From Sulfurirhabdus sp043759595 (GTDB lineage: Bacteria; Pseudomonadota; Gammaproteobacteria; Burkholderiales; SMCO01): a stretch of 64,000 nt of DNA. The position numbers and the translations under genes were made by a program. The stretch's first letter is position 1. Every line of letters starts with the position of its first letter. The notes under the pieces were generated by a model. That model was not told the origin of the DNA and did not search any database. It saw nothing but the letters and a program-made list of their open reading frames with translations. Below are positions 51,852 to 61,053 of the stretch, piece after piece. The stretch covers positions 24,055-88,054 of the forward strand of contig JAYVLG010000045.1 in NCBI GenBank assembly GCA_043759595.1, in the 5' to 3' direction.

Positions 51852-53075
51852 ATGAGTGAAATCAAAAAGGTCGTACTCGCCTACTCCGGCGGACTGGACA
51901 CTTCAGTCATTTTAAAATGGCTACAGGATGTTTACCAATGCGAAATCGTTACTTTCACCGCTGACATTGGTCAGGGTGAAGAACTGGAACCTGCGCGCGA
52001 AAAAGCAAAAAAATTCGGTGTCAAAGAAATATATATCGATGATTTGCGTGAAGAATTTGTGCGCGACTTTGTTTTTCCTATGTTCCGTGCCAATACCATC
52101 TACGAAGGTGAATACTTGCTTGGCACCAGCATTGCACGCCCGCTTATTGCCAAACGCTTGATCGAAATTGCCCGTGAAACCAAAGCAGATGCTATATCAC
52201 ACGGCGCAACCGGAAAGGGAAATGATCAGGTGCGATTTGAACTGGGCGCGTATGCCCTGAATCCGGATATCAAAGTAATCGCACCATGGCGCGAATGGGA
52301 CCTGCTTTCCCGTGAAAAACTGCTGGCCTATGCTGAACAGCACGACATTCCTGTCGAGATGAAACACAAAGCCGGCGGCAGCCCCTACTCCATGGATGCC
52401 AATCTGTTGCACATCAGCTACGAAGGCCGCCATCTGGAAGACCCCGCTGCCGAGCCGGAAGAAGATATGTGGCGCTGGACTGTTTCACCAGAAAAGGCGC
52501 CAGACCAAACGGAATACCTGGACATTGAATACAAGCATGGTGACCCTGTAGCACTCAATGGCAAGCAACTTTCTGCAGCTGACATGCTGGCAGAACTGAA
52601 TCGCATTGGTGGCAAACACGGCATTGGCCGACTGGATTTAGTAGAAAACCGCTATGTTGGCATGAAAGCACGCGGTTGCTATGAAACGCCCGGCGGCACC
52701 ATTATGCTGAAAGCCCATCGCGCTATCGAATCCATAACGCTCGACCGGGAAGTTGCCCATCTGAAAGACGAATTGATGCCGCGTTATGCTTCGCTCATTT
52801 ACAACGGCTACTGGTGGAGTCCCGAACGCGAAATGCTGCAAACCATGATCAACCATTCTCAAGTAAACGTAAATGGCTGGGTCAGGGTCAAACTTTACAA
52901 GGGAAATGTCACCGTAGTTGGTCGCGACTCTAAAACCAATTCTTTATTTGACCCTGGCATTGCCACTTTTGAAGATGATAAAGGCGCCTACAATCAGGCA
53001 GATGCAGCGGGTTTCATCAAATTGAATGCATTACGGTTACGTATTGCAGCCAAATTAAAAAACAAAGCCAAATAA
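51852..53075 (+). CDS. argG: Argininosuccinate synthase
   Basis: 407 residues. Joins citrulline and aspartate using ATP. P-loop-like VVLAYSGGLDTSVILKWLQ at the N-terminus, then SHGATGKGNDQVRFELGA and the AGGSPYSMDANLLHISYEG block. Standard short (type 1) enzyme. argH is not in the window. ppnP follows after 16 nt. Confidence 0.98.
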   Translation: MSEIKKVVLAYSGGLDTSVILKWLQDVYQCEIVTFTADIGQGEELEPAREKAKKFGVKEIYIDDLREEFVRDFVFPMFRANTIYEGEYLLGTSIARPLIAKRLIEIARETKADAISHGATGKGNDQVRFELGAYALNPDIKVIAPWREWDLLSREKLLAYAEQHDIPVEMKHKAGGSPYSMDANLLHISYEGRHLEDPAAEPEEDMWRWTVSPEKAPDQTEYLDIEYKHGDPVALNGKQLSAADMLAELNRIGGKHGIGRLDLVENRYVGMKARGCYETPGGTIMLKAHRAIESITLDREVAHLKDELMPRYASLIYNGYWWSPEREMLQTMINHSQVNVNGWVRVKLYKGNVTVVGRDSKTNSLFDPGIATFEDDKGAYNQADAAGFIKLNALRLRIAAKLKNKAK

Positions 53076-53091
53076 GCCTTAAGGAAATAAT

Positions 53092-53403
53092 ATGTCTCAA
53101 TTTGATAATGTGAATGTTGTTAAAAAAGCCAATGTCTACTTTGATGGTAAGTGTGTTTCCCATACAGTCAATTTCCCTGACGGCACAAAAAAAACCATCG
53201 GTGTTATTTTTCCAAGCAAATTAGTGTTTAACACTGGCGCGCCTGAAATTATGGAAATAAACAGCGGTGAATGCAAAATCAAACTAGCCGGCGAAACCGA
53301 GTGGAAAACCTATAAAACAGGTGAAAAATTCACCGTTCCGGGTAGCTCCTCATTCGACATTGAAACTGTAGAAATGCTCGATTACGTTTGCCACTTCTGC
53401 TGA
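53092..53403 (+). CDS. ppnP: Pyrimidine/purine nucleoside phosphorylase PpnP
   Basis: 103 residues, a single small cupin barrel: KKANVYFDGKCVSHTV, GVIFPSKLVFNTGAPEIMEI and KFTVPGSSSFDIE are family signatures (formerly DUF1255). Phosphorolyses several nucleosides. AAGGA precedes the ATG. 7 nt before the BPH gene, so cotranscribed with it. Confidence 0.94.
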   Translation: MSQFDNVNVVKKANVYFDGKCVSHTVNFPDGTKKTIGVIFPSKLVFNTGAPEIMEINSGECKIKLAGETEWKTYKTGEKFTVPGSSSFDIETVEMLDYVCHFC

Positions 53404-53410
53404 TTGCGCA

Positions 53411-53989
53411 ATGACGACCATTGTTGTAGTCAAAAAAGATGGATATGCAGCGATTGCTGCAGACACGTTAACCAAGTGGGGCTCCGGAAAAGAATCGGCT
53501 GAATATATTGTTAATCACGAAAAAACCATCCAGGTTGGCAGCAGCCATATAGCGATTACAGGTTCGGCTACTTTTAAATTGATTCTTGCTGATTATTTTG
53601 CGACGTCAGAAGAAGAAACCAAGCTGGACACTGTTCCAAATATTTTCAAAACCTGGAACAAGCTGCACGCTGAGCTCAAGGAACATTATTTTCTCCAGAC
53701 TGAAGAAGATAAAGAAGACGAATTGGAATCTACGCGTATGGATGTACTGATTGCCAACCCATTCGGGATTTTTGGGGTTGCAGCACACAGGACAGTCCAG
53801 GAGTTTTCAAAGTATTACGCTTATGGCAGCGGTAGTGATTACGCACTTGGCGCTCTCTACTCGACCTATGATCAAACAGGAAAATCTGCCGAAGAAATTG
53901 CTCGACATGCGATTGAGACTGCGGCCGAATTTGATGATCGTAGCGGATTGCCCATTATTTCCTATAGTATCAAGCTGGTAAACAGCTAA
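53411..53989 (+). CDS. BPH-type bacterial proteasome homologue (Ntn hydrolase)
   Basis: 192 residues with an HslV-like N-terminus: after Met removal it starts TTIVVVKKDGYAAIAADT, with Thr1 as nucleophile, Asp17, and a likely Lys in HEKTIQVG. AYGSGSDYALGAL matches the HslV GSGG segment. There is a charged insert near residues 95-115. This agrees with the betaproteobacteria proteasome homologue (BPH), a known tetradecamer. No hslU or other ATPase gene is nearby. Substrates are unknown. Sits between ppnP and yajQ. Confidence 0.85.
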   Translation: MTTIVVVKKDGYAAIAADTLTKWGSGKESAEYIVNHEKTIQVGSSHIAITGSATFKLILADYFATSEEETKLDTVPNIFKTWNKLHAELKEHYFLQTEEDKEDELESTRMDVLIANPFGIFGVAAHRTVQEFSKYYAYGSGSDYALGALYSTYDQTGKSAEEIARHAIETAAEFDDRSGLPIISYSIKLVNS

Positions 53990-54009
53990 CTTATTGCGAA
54001 GGAACCACC

Positions 54010-54495
54010 ATGCCCTCTTTTGACATCGTTTCAGAAGTAGATAAACAGGAAGTCAAAAACGCTGTGGAGCAGACCAATAAAGAAGTCAGCACCCGCTTTG
54101 ACTTTAAAGGTTCGGATGCGCGTGTAGAACAGGCCGAATATGTACTGACAGTGTTCGCAGATGATGATTTCAAGATCACTCAGGTGCTGGATGTGCTGAA
54201 CAACAAATTAATCAAGCGTGGCATAGATATTAAATGCATCGAATTGGGCAAGATAGAAAAAATTAGCGGCAACAAGGTAAAGCAGTCTATCACTGTCAAA
54301 ACCGGTGTTGAAACTGAACTGGCTAAAAAAATAGTCAGAATTATCAAAGACAGCAAACTCAAAGTCCAGGCCAGCATTCAAGGCGAAACCGTTCGTGTTA
54401 CAGGGGCCAAACGTGATCTGCTGCAGGATGCCATTCAATTAGTAAAAAAATCCGTCGCTGACTTTCCACTTCAGTTTGGTAATTTTCGGGAATAG
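54010..54495 (+). CDS. yajQ: YajQ family nucleotide-binding protein
   Basis: 161 residues; two ferredoxin-like halves (SFDIVSEVDKQEVKNAVEQ; STRFDFKGSDARVE; the C-terminal half begins GVETELAKKIVRIIKDSKLK). It binds nucleotides, and in Xanthomonas a YajQ protein is a c-di-GMP effector; that role here is inference. AAGGA precedes the ATG. 20 nt after the BPH gene. Confidence 0.96.
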   Translation: MPSFDIVSEVDKQEVKNAVEQTNKEVSTRFDFKGSDARVEQAEYVLTVFADDDFKITQVLDVLNNKLIKRGIDIKCIELGKIEKISGNKVKQSITVKTGVETELAKKIVRIIKDSKLKVQASIQGETVRVTGAKRDLLQDAIQLVKKSVADFPLQFGNFRE

Positions 54496-54775
54496 CTTTC
54501 ATTTTCGTAGTCTTTAACCACATTCGAGGAAGCTTAAACTGAAATGCTTTAGCAGCAACCATAAATGCTTTCAAAAACCGCCCCACTTTTATATCCGGAT
54601 TTTCCCCTCCTGAATAAGCGTAATTTAGAAAATTGCGCAATGCATCGCGCTTTTACCTTAACCAAAAGTAAAGCGGCATAAAAATAGCTGCCAACAAGCC
54701 AAAACCCTATCCCTAACCCTGTAAATATGCTATTTATACAAACATTATTGTATTTGGTAGATTTACCTGTTCACT

Positions 54776-55540
54776 ATGCCTGACAACGAAAACACAGCCC
54801 AATCACTTGTGATCGCTTCTGATGATGATAGCCAGTATTTGGTGACATCGCAGCTTGAGATTATTTTCATTATGCGCGACCTGATTGAAAAAAAATCCAT
54901 GTTCACCATTTATTTCAATTCCGGAAAAAGCTTCATTCTTTCGGTATTGCTGACTGTTTTATCTGACAGGGTTGAATTTGTGTTTGATTGTGGCGGCAAT
55001 GACGCTATGAATGAACAACTATTGAAAAGTGAAAGGCTGATTTTTGTTGCTGCCATAAACGGTGTCAAGGTGCAGTTTGCGACAGATAAAGCCAGAGCGG
55101 TTCAATTCAAAGGCAGGGATGCTTTTATTACGCATCTCCCAAAACAATTACTGCGACTGCAGCGTAGAGAATATTACCGATTGGAAGTACCAGGATTTGC
55201 CCGCATAGGCTGCGACATTCCTGAGCTTTCAGGCGATTCTGCAGTTATTCTGACAGTTCGCGACATCAGTCTTGGCGGCCTTGGCCTTATCACCAATAAA
55301 CAGCTTGATAGCAGCGCTATCATGGAAACATTCCATGACTGTCATCTGGACCTGAAAAATGCCGGCAACATCACCGTAGACCTTGAAGTGAGAATTGCAA
55401 TTGCACTTTCCCAAAATAAAAGTGGGCTAGCTACGCGTGTGGGTTGCAGATTTGCAAAGATCACGCCAGCTAATCAGGCAATATTGCAACGATTTATAGT
55501 TATGGTAGAGAAAGAAGAGCATGATTTGTTTTCTAAATAA
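54776..55540 (+). CDS. YcgR-type flagellar brake/PilZ protein (first copy)
   Basis: 254 residues: N-terminal YcgR domain (about 20-125) and C-terminal PilZ domain (about 130-245). The c-di-GMP motifs are complete: RRxxxR in LQRREYYRLEV and DxSxxG in VRDISLGGLGL. YcgR proteins slow the flagellar motor when c-di-GMP is high; no flagellar genes are in the window, so it may act on pili or elsewhere. Part of a tandem pair with the next gene. Confidence 0.94.
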   Translation: MPDNENTAQSLVIASDDDSQYLVTSQLEIIFIMRDLIEKKSMFTIYFNSGKSFILSVLLTVLSDRVEFVFDCGGNDAMNEQLLKSERLIFVAAINGVKVQFATDKARAVQFKGRDAFITHLPKQLLRLQRREYYRLEVPGFARIGCDIPELSGDSAVILTVRDISLGGLGLITNKQLDSSAIMETFHDCHLDLKNAGNITVDLEVRIAIALSQNKSGLATRVGCRFAKITPANQAILQRFIVMVEKEEHDLFSK

Positions 55541-55751
55541 CGTAGTACTAGCTTAGCCGCCTAAAAAGCAATCACGTTCGTATTCAAACTAAACGCGCCC
55601 GGGTCATGACCATTTCTTCCCAAAGCACCCCCTGTTTAACCCCTCCCTTACCTCTTCTTGAATCTCTGCAGGTTTATAACTATCACAAATAAAATAAATA
55701 TGGTATTTATACACAAATATCAATATTAAATCAGGCACAACAGCCAACGCT

Positions 55752-56519
55752 ATGCCCATTAAAGAGAATACAACCCAGCCGCTCCAAGCTTCGGGAGATG
55801 ATAGCCAGTATCTTGTTCATACTCAAAATGAGATCGCTTTCATTATGCGTGAGGCCATTGAAAAAAAAGCCATGTTCACTGCCTATTTCAACCGAGGTTC
55901 GGAATTTATTCTGACCGCTCTGTTAACCGTACTCCCTGGGCGGGGTTCTTTTATATTTGACTGCGGCAGCAAAGACAATGCAAACAATAAGTTACTCGAA
56001 AGCGACCGAGTCATTTTTGTTACGACCCTGAACGGTATCAAAATTCAATTTGTGGCAACAGACATTCGTGAAGTTCAATACAAGGGTAGTGATGCTTTAA
56101 TCGCTAAATTACCCCGGCAATTACTCCGGCTGCAACGTCGCGAATTTTTTCGATTGGAAATACCTGGGTTTGCAAAAATAAATTGCGAAATTCCTGACGC
56201 ATTAAACAACACGACCACCACTTTACACATACATGACATCAGCCTTGGCGGCCTTTCACTTAACGCCACCAAACGGTTTGAAAATAGTGCCGTACTAGAG
56301 AAATTCCGCCACTGCCAAATCACACTGAAAGAGTTTGGCATCATTACTGTTGATATTGAAGTACGTTACACGATAGTACTAACACAAAGCCGGGGTGAGC
56401 CTGTTACGCGCATCGGATGCCGTTTCATCAACATTACTCCGCACGATCAGGTATTAATTCAAAGGTACATGGCAGCAGTCGAAACTGAGGAACGGGGACT
56501 AATCCCTGAAAAACCTTGA
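55752..56519 (+). CDS. YcgR-type PilZ protein (second, tandem paralogue)
   Basis: 255 residues and the same domain order as the gene 211 nt upstream; long stretches align (SDDSQYLV/GDDSQYLV, QLLRLQRREFFRLEIPGFA, HDISLGGLSL). Both c-di-GMP motifs are kept. The pair arose by tandem duplication followed by divergence. Separate spacers of over 200 nt suggest that each has its own promoter. Confidence 0.94.
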   Translation: MPIKENTTQPLQASGDDSQYLVHTQNEIAFIMREAIEKKAMFTAYFNRGSEFILTALLTVLPGRGSFIFDCGSKDNANNKLLESDRVIFVTTLNGIKIQFVATDIREVQYKGSDALIAKLPRQLLRLQRREFFRLEIPGFAKINCEIPDALNNTTTTLHIHDISLGGLSLNATKRFENSAVLEKFRHCQITLKEFGIITVDIEVRYTIVLTQSRGEPVTRIGCRFINITPHDQVLIQRYMAAVETEERGLIPEKP

Positions 56520-56583
56520 GCTACAGGTACATTCTCTGAGAGGAGCGCTGGTGTCCAGAATTCCGTAATCACCCTGTACAATT

Positions 56584-56865
56584 TCAATCTTCCAGGCGAT
56601 GTGACTCTTCGCCAAGTTCACCCGTTTCAGGATCAACCCAATCCGATATACCCAGTTCATCTTCCACTTCTTTCAGTGTTTCTCCAGGTTCGTAGTCAGA
56701 TTCAGGGTTGTACTGCATATCCTGAACGGCCTCATTCAATGTAGCAAAGGGGCCAAAAAACCGATCTGTTACTTTATCTTGCCAGAAAAAACCATCAGGT
56801 CGTTCAATTACGCGCGTTTCATCAAAGTTAGGTGGTGTTTCTGGAATATCACTGCCCATTTTCAT
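56584..56865 (-). CDS. Small acidic conserved protein
   Basis: 93 residues, strongly acidic (ends DPETGELGEESHRLED). I choose ATG 56865, which has AAAGGAG 6 nt upstream; an earlier frame to 56901 adds 12 residues. PDGFFWQDKVTDRFFGPFAT is the likely conserved core. I do not recognise a named family. Convergent with the second YcgR gene, upstream of the arginase on the same strand side. Confidence 0.8.
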   Translation of the reverse strand: MKMGSDIPETPPNFDETRVIERPDGFFWQDKVTDRFFGPFATLNEAVQDMQYNPESDYEPGETLKEVEDELGISDWVDPETGELGEESHRLED

Positions 56866-57085
56866 ATCCCTCTCCTTTAATCCAAACAACCAACATCGCA
56901 ATCTATTCTCCCTTCAAGGAAAAACAAGCTGCCACTGCTTTTCGATAACACCGGATCAAGTCATCCGCAGATGAAAACTGATTCTTCGTTTAATAATCTA
57001 TTATATTTGCACAAGATCCAAAAGAAAAAAATCTGAAATGCCTCAGCTTCAAGAAGACCACTCATCATTTCAATGAATTACCAGT

Positions 57086-57973
57086 TCATGGGCTATTCTT
57101 TGGCAACATTGCCGCCAATAGCTGAATAGCCCTATTCGCCGTCGCTGCATTTTGATCGCGATCAGGATTGTATTCAACAATTTCAATCCCCAGCAAATTG
57201 ACACATTCTTTTGTTTGCTTAAGTGCGTTCAATAATTCCACACCCATAATACCATCCGGAGAAGGGCTACCTACTCCAGGATCTTCAAATGGATCAAGCG
57301 CATCCAAATCGATGCTGACACCAAATCCAGCGGTACCATTCTGAACAATATTCAAAGCATCTTGCATGACCGCACTGACACCGCGCCGATGCACTTCATC
57401 CATAAAAAAAATCCGCACACCAAGCTGTTTGAGTAATTCAGACTCACCTGCTTCAAAACTACGCACACCAACCAGGCACACATTTTGCGGTAAAAGTTTG
57501 GGATAAAAGCCGCCAAGCTCAACAAGAGAGGTTATACCATAACCCAATAAACACGCTAAGGGCATGCCATGCAGGGCACCGCTTGGTGATGTTTCTGGTG
57601 TATGGCTATCCATATGAGCATCAATCCAGATCAACCCGAGTGGACCGCTTTGCCGGGTAGCTATAGAAACACCACTCCATGTACCTATCGCACAGGAATG
57701 ATCCCCCCCTAAAACAATCGGCAGACTGTCATTTACTACCATACCACTGACTTTGTCTGCCAACCTCTCGCAAAGTCTGGATACAAGGTGTGTTATATTC
57801 TTTTCAGGCACAGGGAAAAGGGTTTCGTCCCAGGCTACCGAAATTCCATCAGCCTGGAGATACGCTAGAAGTCCATGTGCACGAAGCACCTCTGGTCCCT
57901 TGGCACATCCATGATCCTGTGCACCCCACCCTGAAGCCACACCAATAATTTTAATATCACGCATATCACTCAC
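57086..57973 (-). CDS. Arginase family hydrolase
   Basis: 295 residues, ureohydrolase fold with the dinuclear Mn ligands in place: GGDHSCAIG (His), WIDAHMDSH (Asp-His-Asp) and SIDLDALDPFEDPG (Asp-Asp). The last motif and the length favour true arginase over agmatinase. Makes ornithine and urea from arginine. Starts at GTG 57973 or ATG 57964; no strong ribosome binding site is seen. Not linked to the arg biosynthetic genes on the other strand, 4 kb away. Confidence 0.9.
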   Translation of the reverse strand: MSDMRDIKIIGVASGWGAQDHGCAKGPEVLRAHGLLAYLQADGISVAWDETLFPVPEKNITHLVSRLCERLADKVSGMVVNDSLPIVLGGDHSCAIGTWSGVSIATRQSGPLGLIWIDAHMDSHTPETSPSGALHGMPLACLLGYGITSLVELGGFYPKLLPQNVCLVGVRSFEAGESELLKQLGVRIFFMDEVHRRGVSAVMQDALNIVQNGTAGFGVSIDLDALDPFEDPGVGSPSPDGIMGVELLNALKQTKECVNLLGIEIVEYNPDRDQNAATANRAIQLLAAMLPKNSP

Positions 57974-58040
57974 TATAGCAACGCAAAGTTTTAAAGTCTC
58001 GATTTTGCATAATTTCTGCCAAATACGTTATGATTAACCC

Positions 58041-58583
58041 ATGAGCATTGAACAACCTCAATTCCTGAACAGTCAGAAACCGCCTGTCTGCCCCTGGATG
58101 AAGCAAACTGCATTATTTCTGGTTTGCCTGCTGGCTTCCTGCGCCAGTGTGCCACCCACAAACAAAGCTAACCGAACAGGCTATCAGATCACTTTACAGG
58201 ACCCGGCAAAGAGCAAAGAAGTTGTGATGTATGCAATGGGACTCATGGGCATAGACTACCGGTTTGGCGGCGCCAACCCGGAAAGTGGACTGGACTGCAG
58301 CGGTATGGTCAGCTACATATATAGCAACGCGTTAGGCATGAGCCTCCCACATAATGCTCAACAGATTGCCCAGCTAGGCAGGGAAATCCCTCTCGCTAAC
58401 ATTCAACCCGGCGATCTGGTCTTTTTTAATACACTAAATCGTTCTTTTTCCCATGTGGGTATTTATATCGGCGATGATCGATTTATTCATGCACCCAGCA
58501 CAAACGGTAAAATCCGCATCAGCAGCCTTAAAACAAGCTATTACGCTCAACGCGTTGAAGCCGCAAGAAGCTTTTTCTATTGA
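58041..58583 (+). CDS. NlpC/P60 family lipoprotein (cell-wall peptidase)
   Basis: 180 residues. A hydrophobic lead ends in a lipobox LASC, so it is probably a lipoprotein; the true start may be ATG 58098, which gives a normal-length signal peptide. The NlpC/P60 catalytic Cys is in GLDCSGMVSYIY and the His in SHVGIYIGDD; HAPS carries the third polar residue. It should cut peptide stems of peptidoglycan. Divergent from arginase. Confidence 0.92.
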   Translation: MSIEQPQFLNSQKPPVCPWMKQTALFLVCLLASCASVPPTNKANRTGYQITLQDPAKSKEVVMYAMGLMGIDYRFGGANPESGLDCSGMVSYIYSNALGMSLPHNAQQIAQLGREIPLANIQPGDLVFFNTLNRSFSHVGIYIGDDRFIHAPSTNGKIRISSLKTSYYAQRVEAARSFFY

Positions 58584-58780
58584 ACAATTCAGCGACCTGG
58601 TCGTACAGACCTGAATTCCTTGGCTGATTCCGGGTCGCTTCACTCTAAAACTCAGGGAGCATCAAGGGCTGCAATTCACTTAAAATAAAAATCGAGTCAA
58701 CCCATCAGTCGTTTTGTGCGTTATTGTAGTGTTATATCGGTAAATATCATTGGCTATTACTTAATATATAAGGATGGAAT

Positions 58781-59092
58781 ATGAACAAACTAATTTCTGC
58801 ACTGATTTTTTCAGCAATCGCCACACTCAATGTCAATGCATTTGCTGCAGGCCCTGAAGCCGTAGCCAAACCAACTGCAGCAGCGAAATCAGCTGTAGAC
58901 GATAAACTGGACATAAATACTGCTACTGAAGAGCAATTGCGCGATTTTCATGGAATAGGAGAAGCGCGAGCCAAAGCAATTATCAAAGGCCGCCCTTACA
59001 AAGCTAAAGATGACTTGGTGAAAAAGAAAGTTATTCCTAAAGGTGTCTACGATAAAATCAAAGACAACATCATTGCAAAGCAAGCAAAATAA
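58781..59092 (+). CDS. Secreted helix-hairpin-helix protein (ComEA-like)
   Basis: 103 residues: signal peptide (to about FAAG), an Ala/Lys-rich linker and one HhH domain, LDINTATEEQLRDFHGIGEA RAKAIIKGRPY. This is the small ComEA type that binds DNA in the periplasm during natural transformation. AAGGA precedes the ATG. It stands alone with its own terminator. The minor pilin operon is elsewhere in the window, so DNA uptake is possible but not shown. Confidence 0.88.
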   Translation: MNKLISALIFSAIATLNVNAFAAGPEAVAKPTAAAKSAVDDKLDINTATEEQLRDFHGIGEARAKAIIKGRPYKAKDDLVKKKVIPKGVYDKIKDNIIAKQAK

Positions 59093-59110
59093 TTGTATTT
59101 CAGCTTGTAA

Positions 59111-59137
59111 AAAACCCCGCAGCAGCGGGGTTTTTTT
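59111..59137 (+). terminator. Intrinsic terminator after the HhH gene
   Basis: 10-bp stem AAAACCCCGC with GCGGGGTTTT, 4-nt loop AGCA, then a T run. It also lies 3 nt beyond the stop of the convergent membrane zincin gene, so it may serve both. Confidence 0.9.
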
Positions 59138-59139
59138 GC

Positions 59140-59649
59140 CTAAAATTTCGCCAGCATCCCTGATTGGGATAGATACAAATAGCCAGCTGCAACCATGGCT
59201 GGAAGAACCCACCACACTGACACTGCTGCTATCCGGACATCCTGCCTGGATGGAATACAACCGTGAATGAGGCTTGCTGCGCAATATACCCATAGCGATT
59301 CGTGGGCAAAATACATGACAGGATGATTTACAACACGCCACTTGATCAAAAGAAGCGCCACTGGCATTAACAAGAGTGGTGCAAAACCGATGAACAGCCC
59401 GTTATACCAGCGCACATTAGCCAAAGATACAGAGCCTAATATATACCCCCCACCTTGTCTTTTCGGGATAATACTGAAATTCCTGGGCCGACCAAACGTC
59501 AGCGCCCCCAGCAAAAAATGGCTTAATTCATGTGCAATGGTTCCAGGTAACGCAATCAGGAAAAATACCATCCAATAACGCTGCAAAAATCTTAATAGCA
59601 GAACAAATCCGCCTACAACAACAAGATAAACGACTAATGGCGTTTCCAT
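59140..59649 (-). CDS. Small membrane zincin (M50-like)
   Basis: 169 residues with about four hydrophobic segments. The motif IAHELSHFLLGALTFG holds HExxH inside or next to a helix, as in site-2 protease-like M50 peptidases; HGCIPSRQDVRIA may supply the third ligand. The usual PDZ domain is absent. Substrate unknown. It is 16 nt downstream of the methyltransferase gene on the same strand. Confidence 0.75.
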   Translation of the reverse strand: METPLVVYLVVVGGFVLLLRFLQRYWMVFFLIALPGTIAHELSHFLLGALTFGRPRNFSIIPKRQGGGYILGSVSLANVRWYNGLFIGFAPLLLMPVALLLIKWRVVNHPVMYFAHESLWVYCAASLIHGCIPSRQDVRIAAVSVWWVLPAMVAAGYLYLSQSGMLAKF

Positions 59650-59665
59650 CGGATTGATTCTATGT

Positions 59666-60484
59666 TCAGTCAGGCTTAATTCCTACCGAAAGCAACACTT
59701 CAACATTCAACCATAAACCCTCTTCACTGGTATCAGCCTGCAGCTCGGCAAAATGTTCCTCCTTGAAACGCGTTAATTCCTGCTCTGACAGCTGACTCAG
59801 CAAGCCACGAAAGCCACTGTTCCACAATACGTCCCACCATTCATCAAAACCAGTCAAAAAGTAGCCGACCTGCTGTGATCTGGTTTCAACCTGGGTGATA
59901 CCCACCGCCGCATACAAAGATTGATGTTTTTCAGCGCCATCCAGCCGTTTCCATGAGAGCGGGGGCATCTCAATGCCGTATGTCTGCAAACGATCCAGAA
60001 ACTTCTGCGACATCGGCTCCATCACGTCCCCGGTGAAACTTGATATTCCTATACGACCGCCGGGCTTGATAACCGATGCGATGCAGCCTAAGGCAGCTTC
60101 CATGTCTGGCATAAAGAAAATGCCGAATCCGCATACTGCGCCATCGAACGAAGCAAGGGGAAAATGCATTGATTCCAGATCCATACAATGGAATGTGAGA
60201 TTTTCGAGATGCTGTAAAACTGCTTTTGAACTTGCCTGCTGAAGCATGCCATCAGACAGGTCAATCCCGGTAACATGGCCATTCGTTAGCAGCTTCGCAC
60301 ATGCCAAGGCCACAGCACCGGTTCCAGTAGCGACATCGAGAATACGCTCACTGCCTTCAAATCTCATCTGACTGGCCAAATGCTCGGCACTTGAGCTGAA
60401 AAAACGTAAAGCTGGTTTGTCGTATCCCGCAGAAGCGATATTAAAGGTCTCTTTAATTTTATATTTGCGTTCTTGATTTTCCAC
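59666..60484 (-). CDS. Class I SAM-dependent methyltransferase (UbiE-like)
   Basis: 272 residues. Motif I ILDVATGTGAVALACA, then VTGIDLSDGMLQQA and a FDGAVCGFGIFFMPDM strand are standard for the UbiE/COQ5-like group. The acceptor is unknown. GTG start at 60484 with AAGGAG 10 nt upstream. Likely cotranscribed with the zincin gene. Confidence 0.9.
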   Translation of the reverse strand: MENQERKYKIKETFNIASAGYDKPALRFFSSSAEHLASQMRFEGSERILDVATGTGAVALACAKLLTNGHVTGIDLSDGMLQQASSKAVLQHLENLTFHCMDLESMHFPLASFDGAVCGFGIFFMPDMEAALGCIASVIKPGGRIGISSFTGDVMEPMSQKFLDRLQTYGIEMPPLSWKRLDGAEKHQSLYAAVGITQVETRSQQVGYFLTGFDEWWDVLWNSGFRGLLSQLSEQELTRFKEEHFAELQADTSEEGLWLNVEVLLSVGIKPD

Positions 60485-60598
60485 GGAAAAACAACTCCTT
60501 ATTTAAAACAGATATACCAGCCTCCTCCCTTTCTCGCAGAACGATAGTAGATGATTCAAGCCGATTTCAGTGCGAGGGAGTATTGAAGCATGTAATCC

Positions 60599-61033
60599 CT
60601 AGTTCGCTTTAGCACTCGCCAGGCGTTGCATCATTTGCCCTACTGTATTGGGATCCAGATCCATACCCACTTCCCACCCTGGATTTACGACTATCGCCAT
60701 ACAGGTGTCCATGCGTTCCAGCACCCATTTAAAATCCGCAAGCAAACCACCACCAAAAGCGGGAAAGTCCTTCACAAACGGCTTTGCTCGTTCGGGGCTG
60801 GTAAACAGCACCAGCACATTACTACCTTCTTCATCTTGAATCACCATGGGACGCGCGCTGGTAGAGCGCTGAAACCCTTTGATCTCGCTGGTTTCATCCT
60901 GTACTGGCATAAACACCTGCGCTGTAAACAACTGGTTCATAAATTCATCACTGGAAAGGTCCCCGTTGATTGCATCTAAAAGCTGCTTTTCCAGTTCGTT
61001 CTTAACTTCAAATATATCTTCGCTCATGTGCAT
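60599..61033 (-). CDS. SseB family protein
   Basis: 144 residues; the core ARPMVIQDEEGSNVLVLFTS and FAGGGLLADFKWVLE-type pattern (AFGGGLLADFKWVL) matches the SseB N-terminal domain. Function is not established outside enhanced serine sensitivity in E. coli. Two starts are close, ATG 61033 and ATG 61027. 20 nt downstream of the DsrE-like gene. Confidence 0.8.
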   Translation of the reverse strand: MHMSEDIFEVKNELEKQLLDAINGDLSSDEFMNQLFTAQVFMPVQDETSEIKGFQRSTSARPMVIQDEEGSNVLVLFTSPERAKPFVKDFPAFGGGLLADFKWVLERMDTCMAIVVNPGWEVGMDLDPNTVGQMMQRLASAKAN

Positions 61034-61053
61034 TCTTTATAATAAAAAATCAA

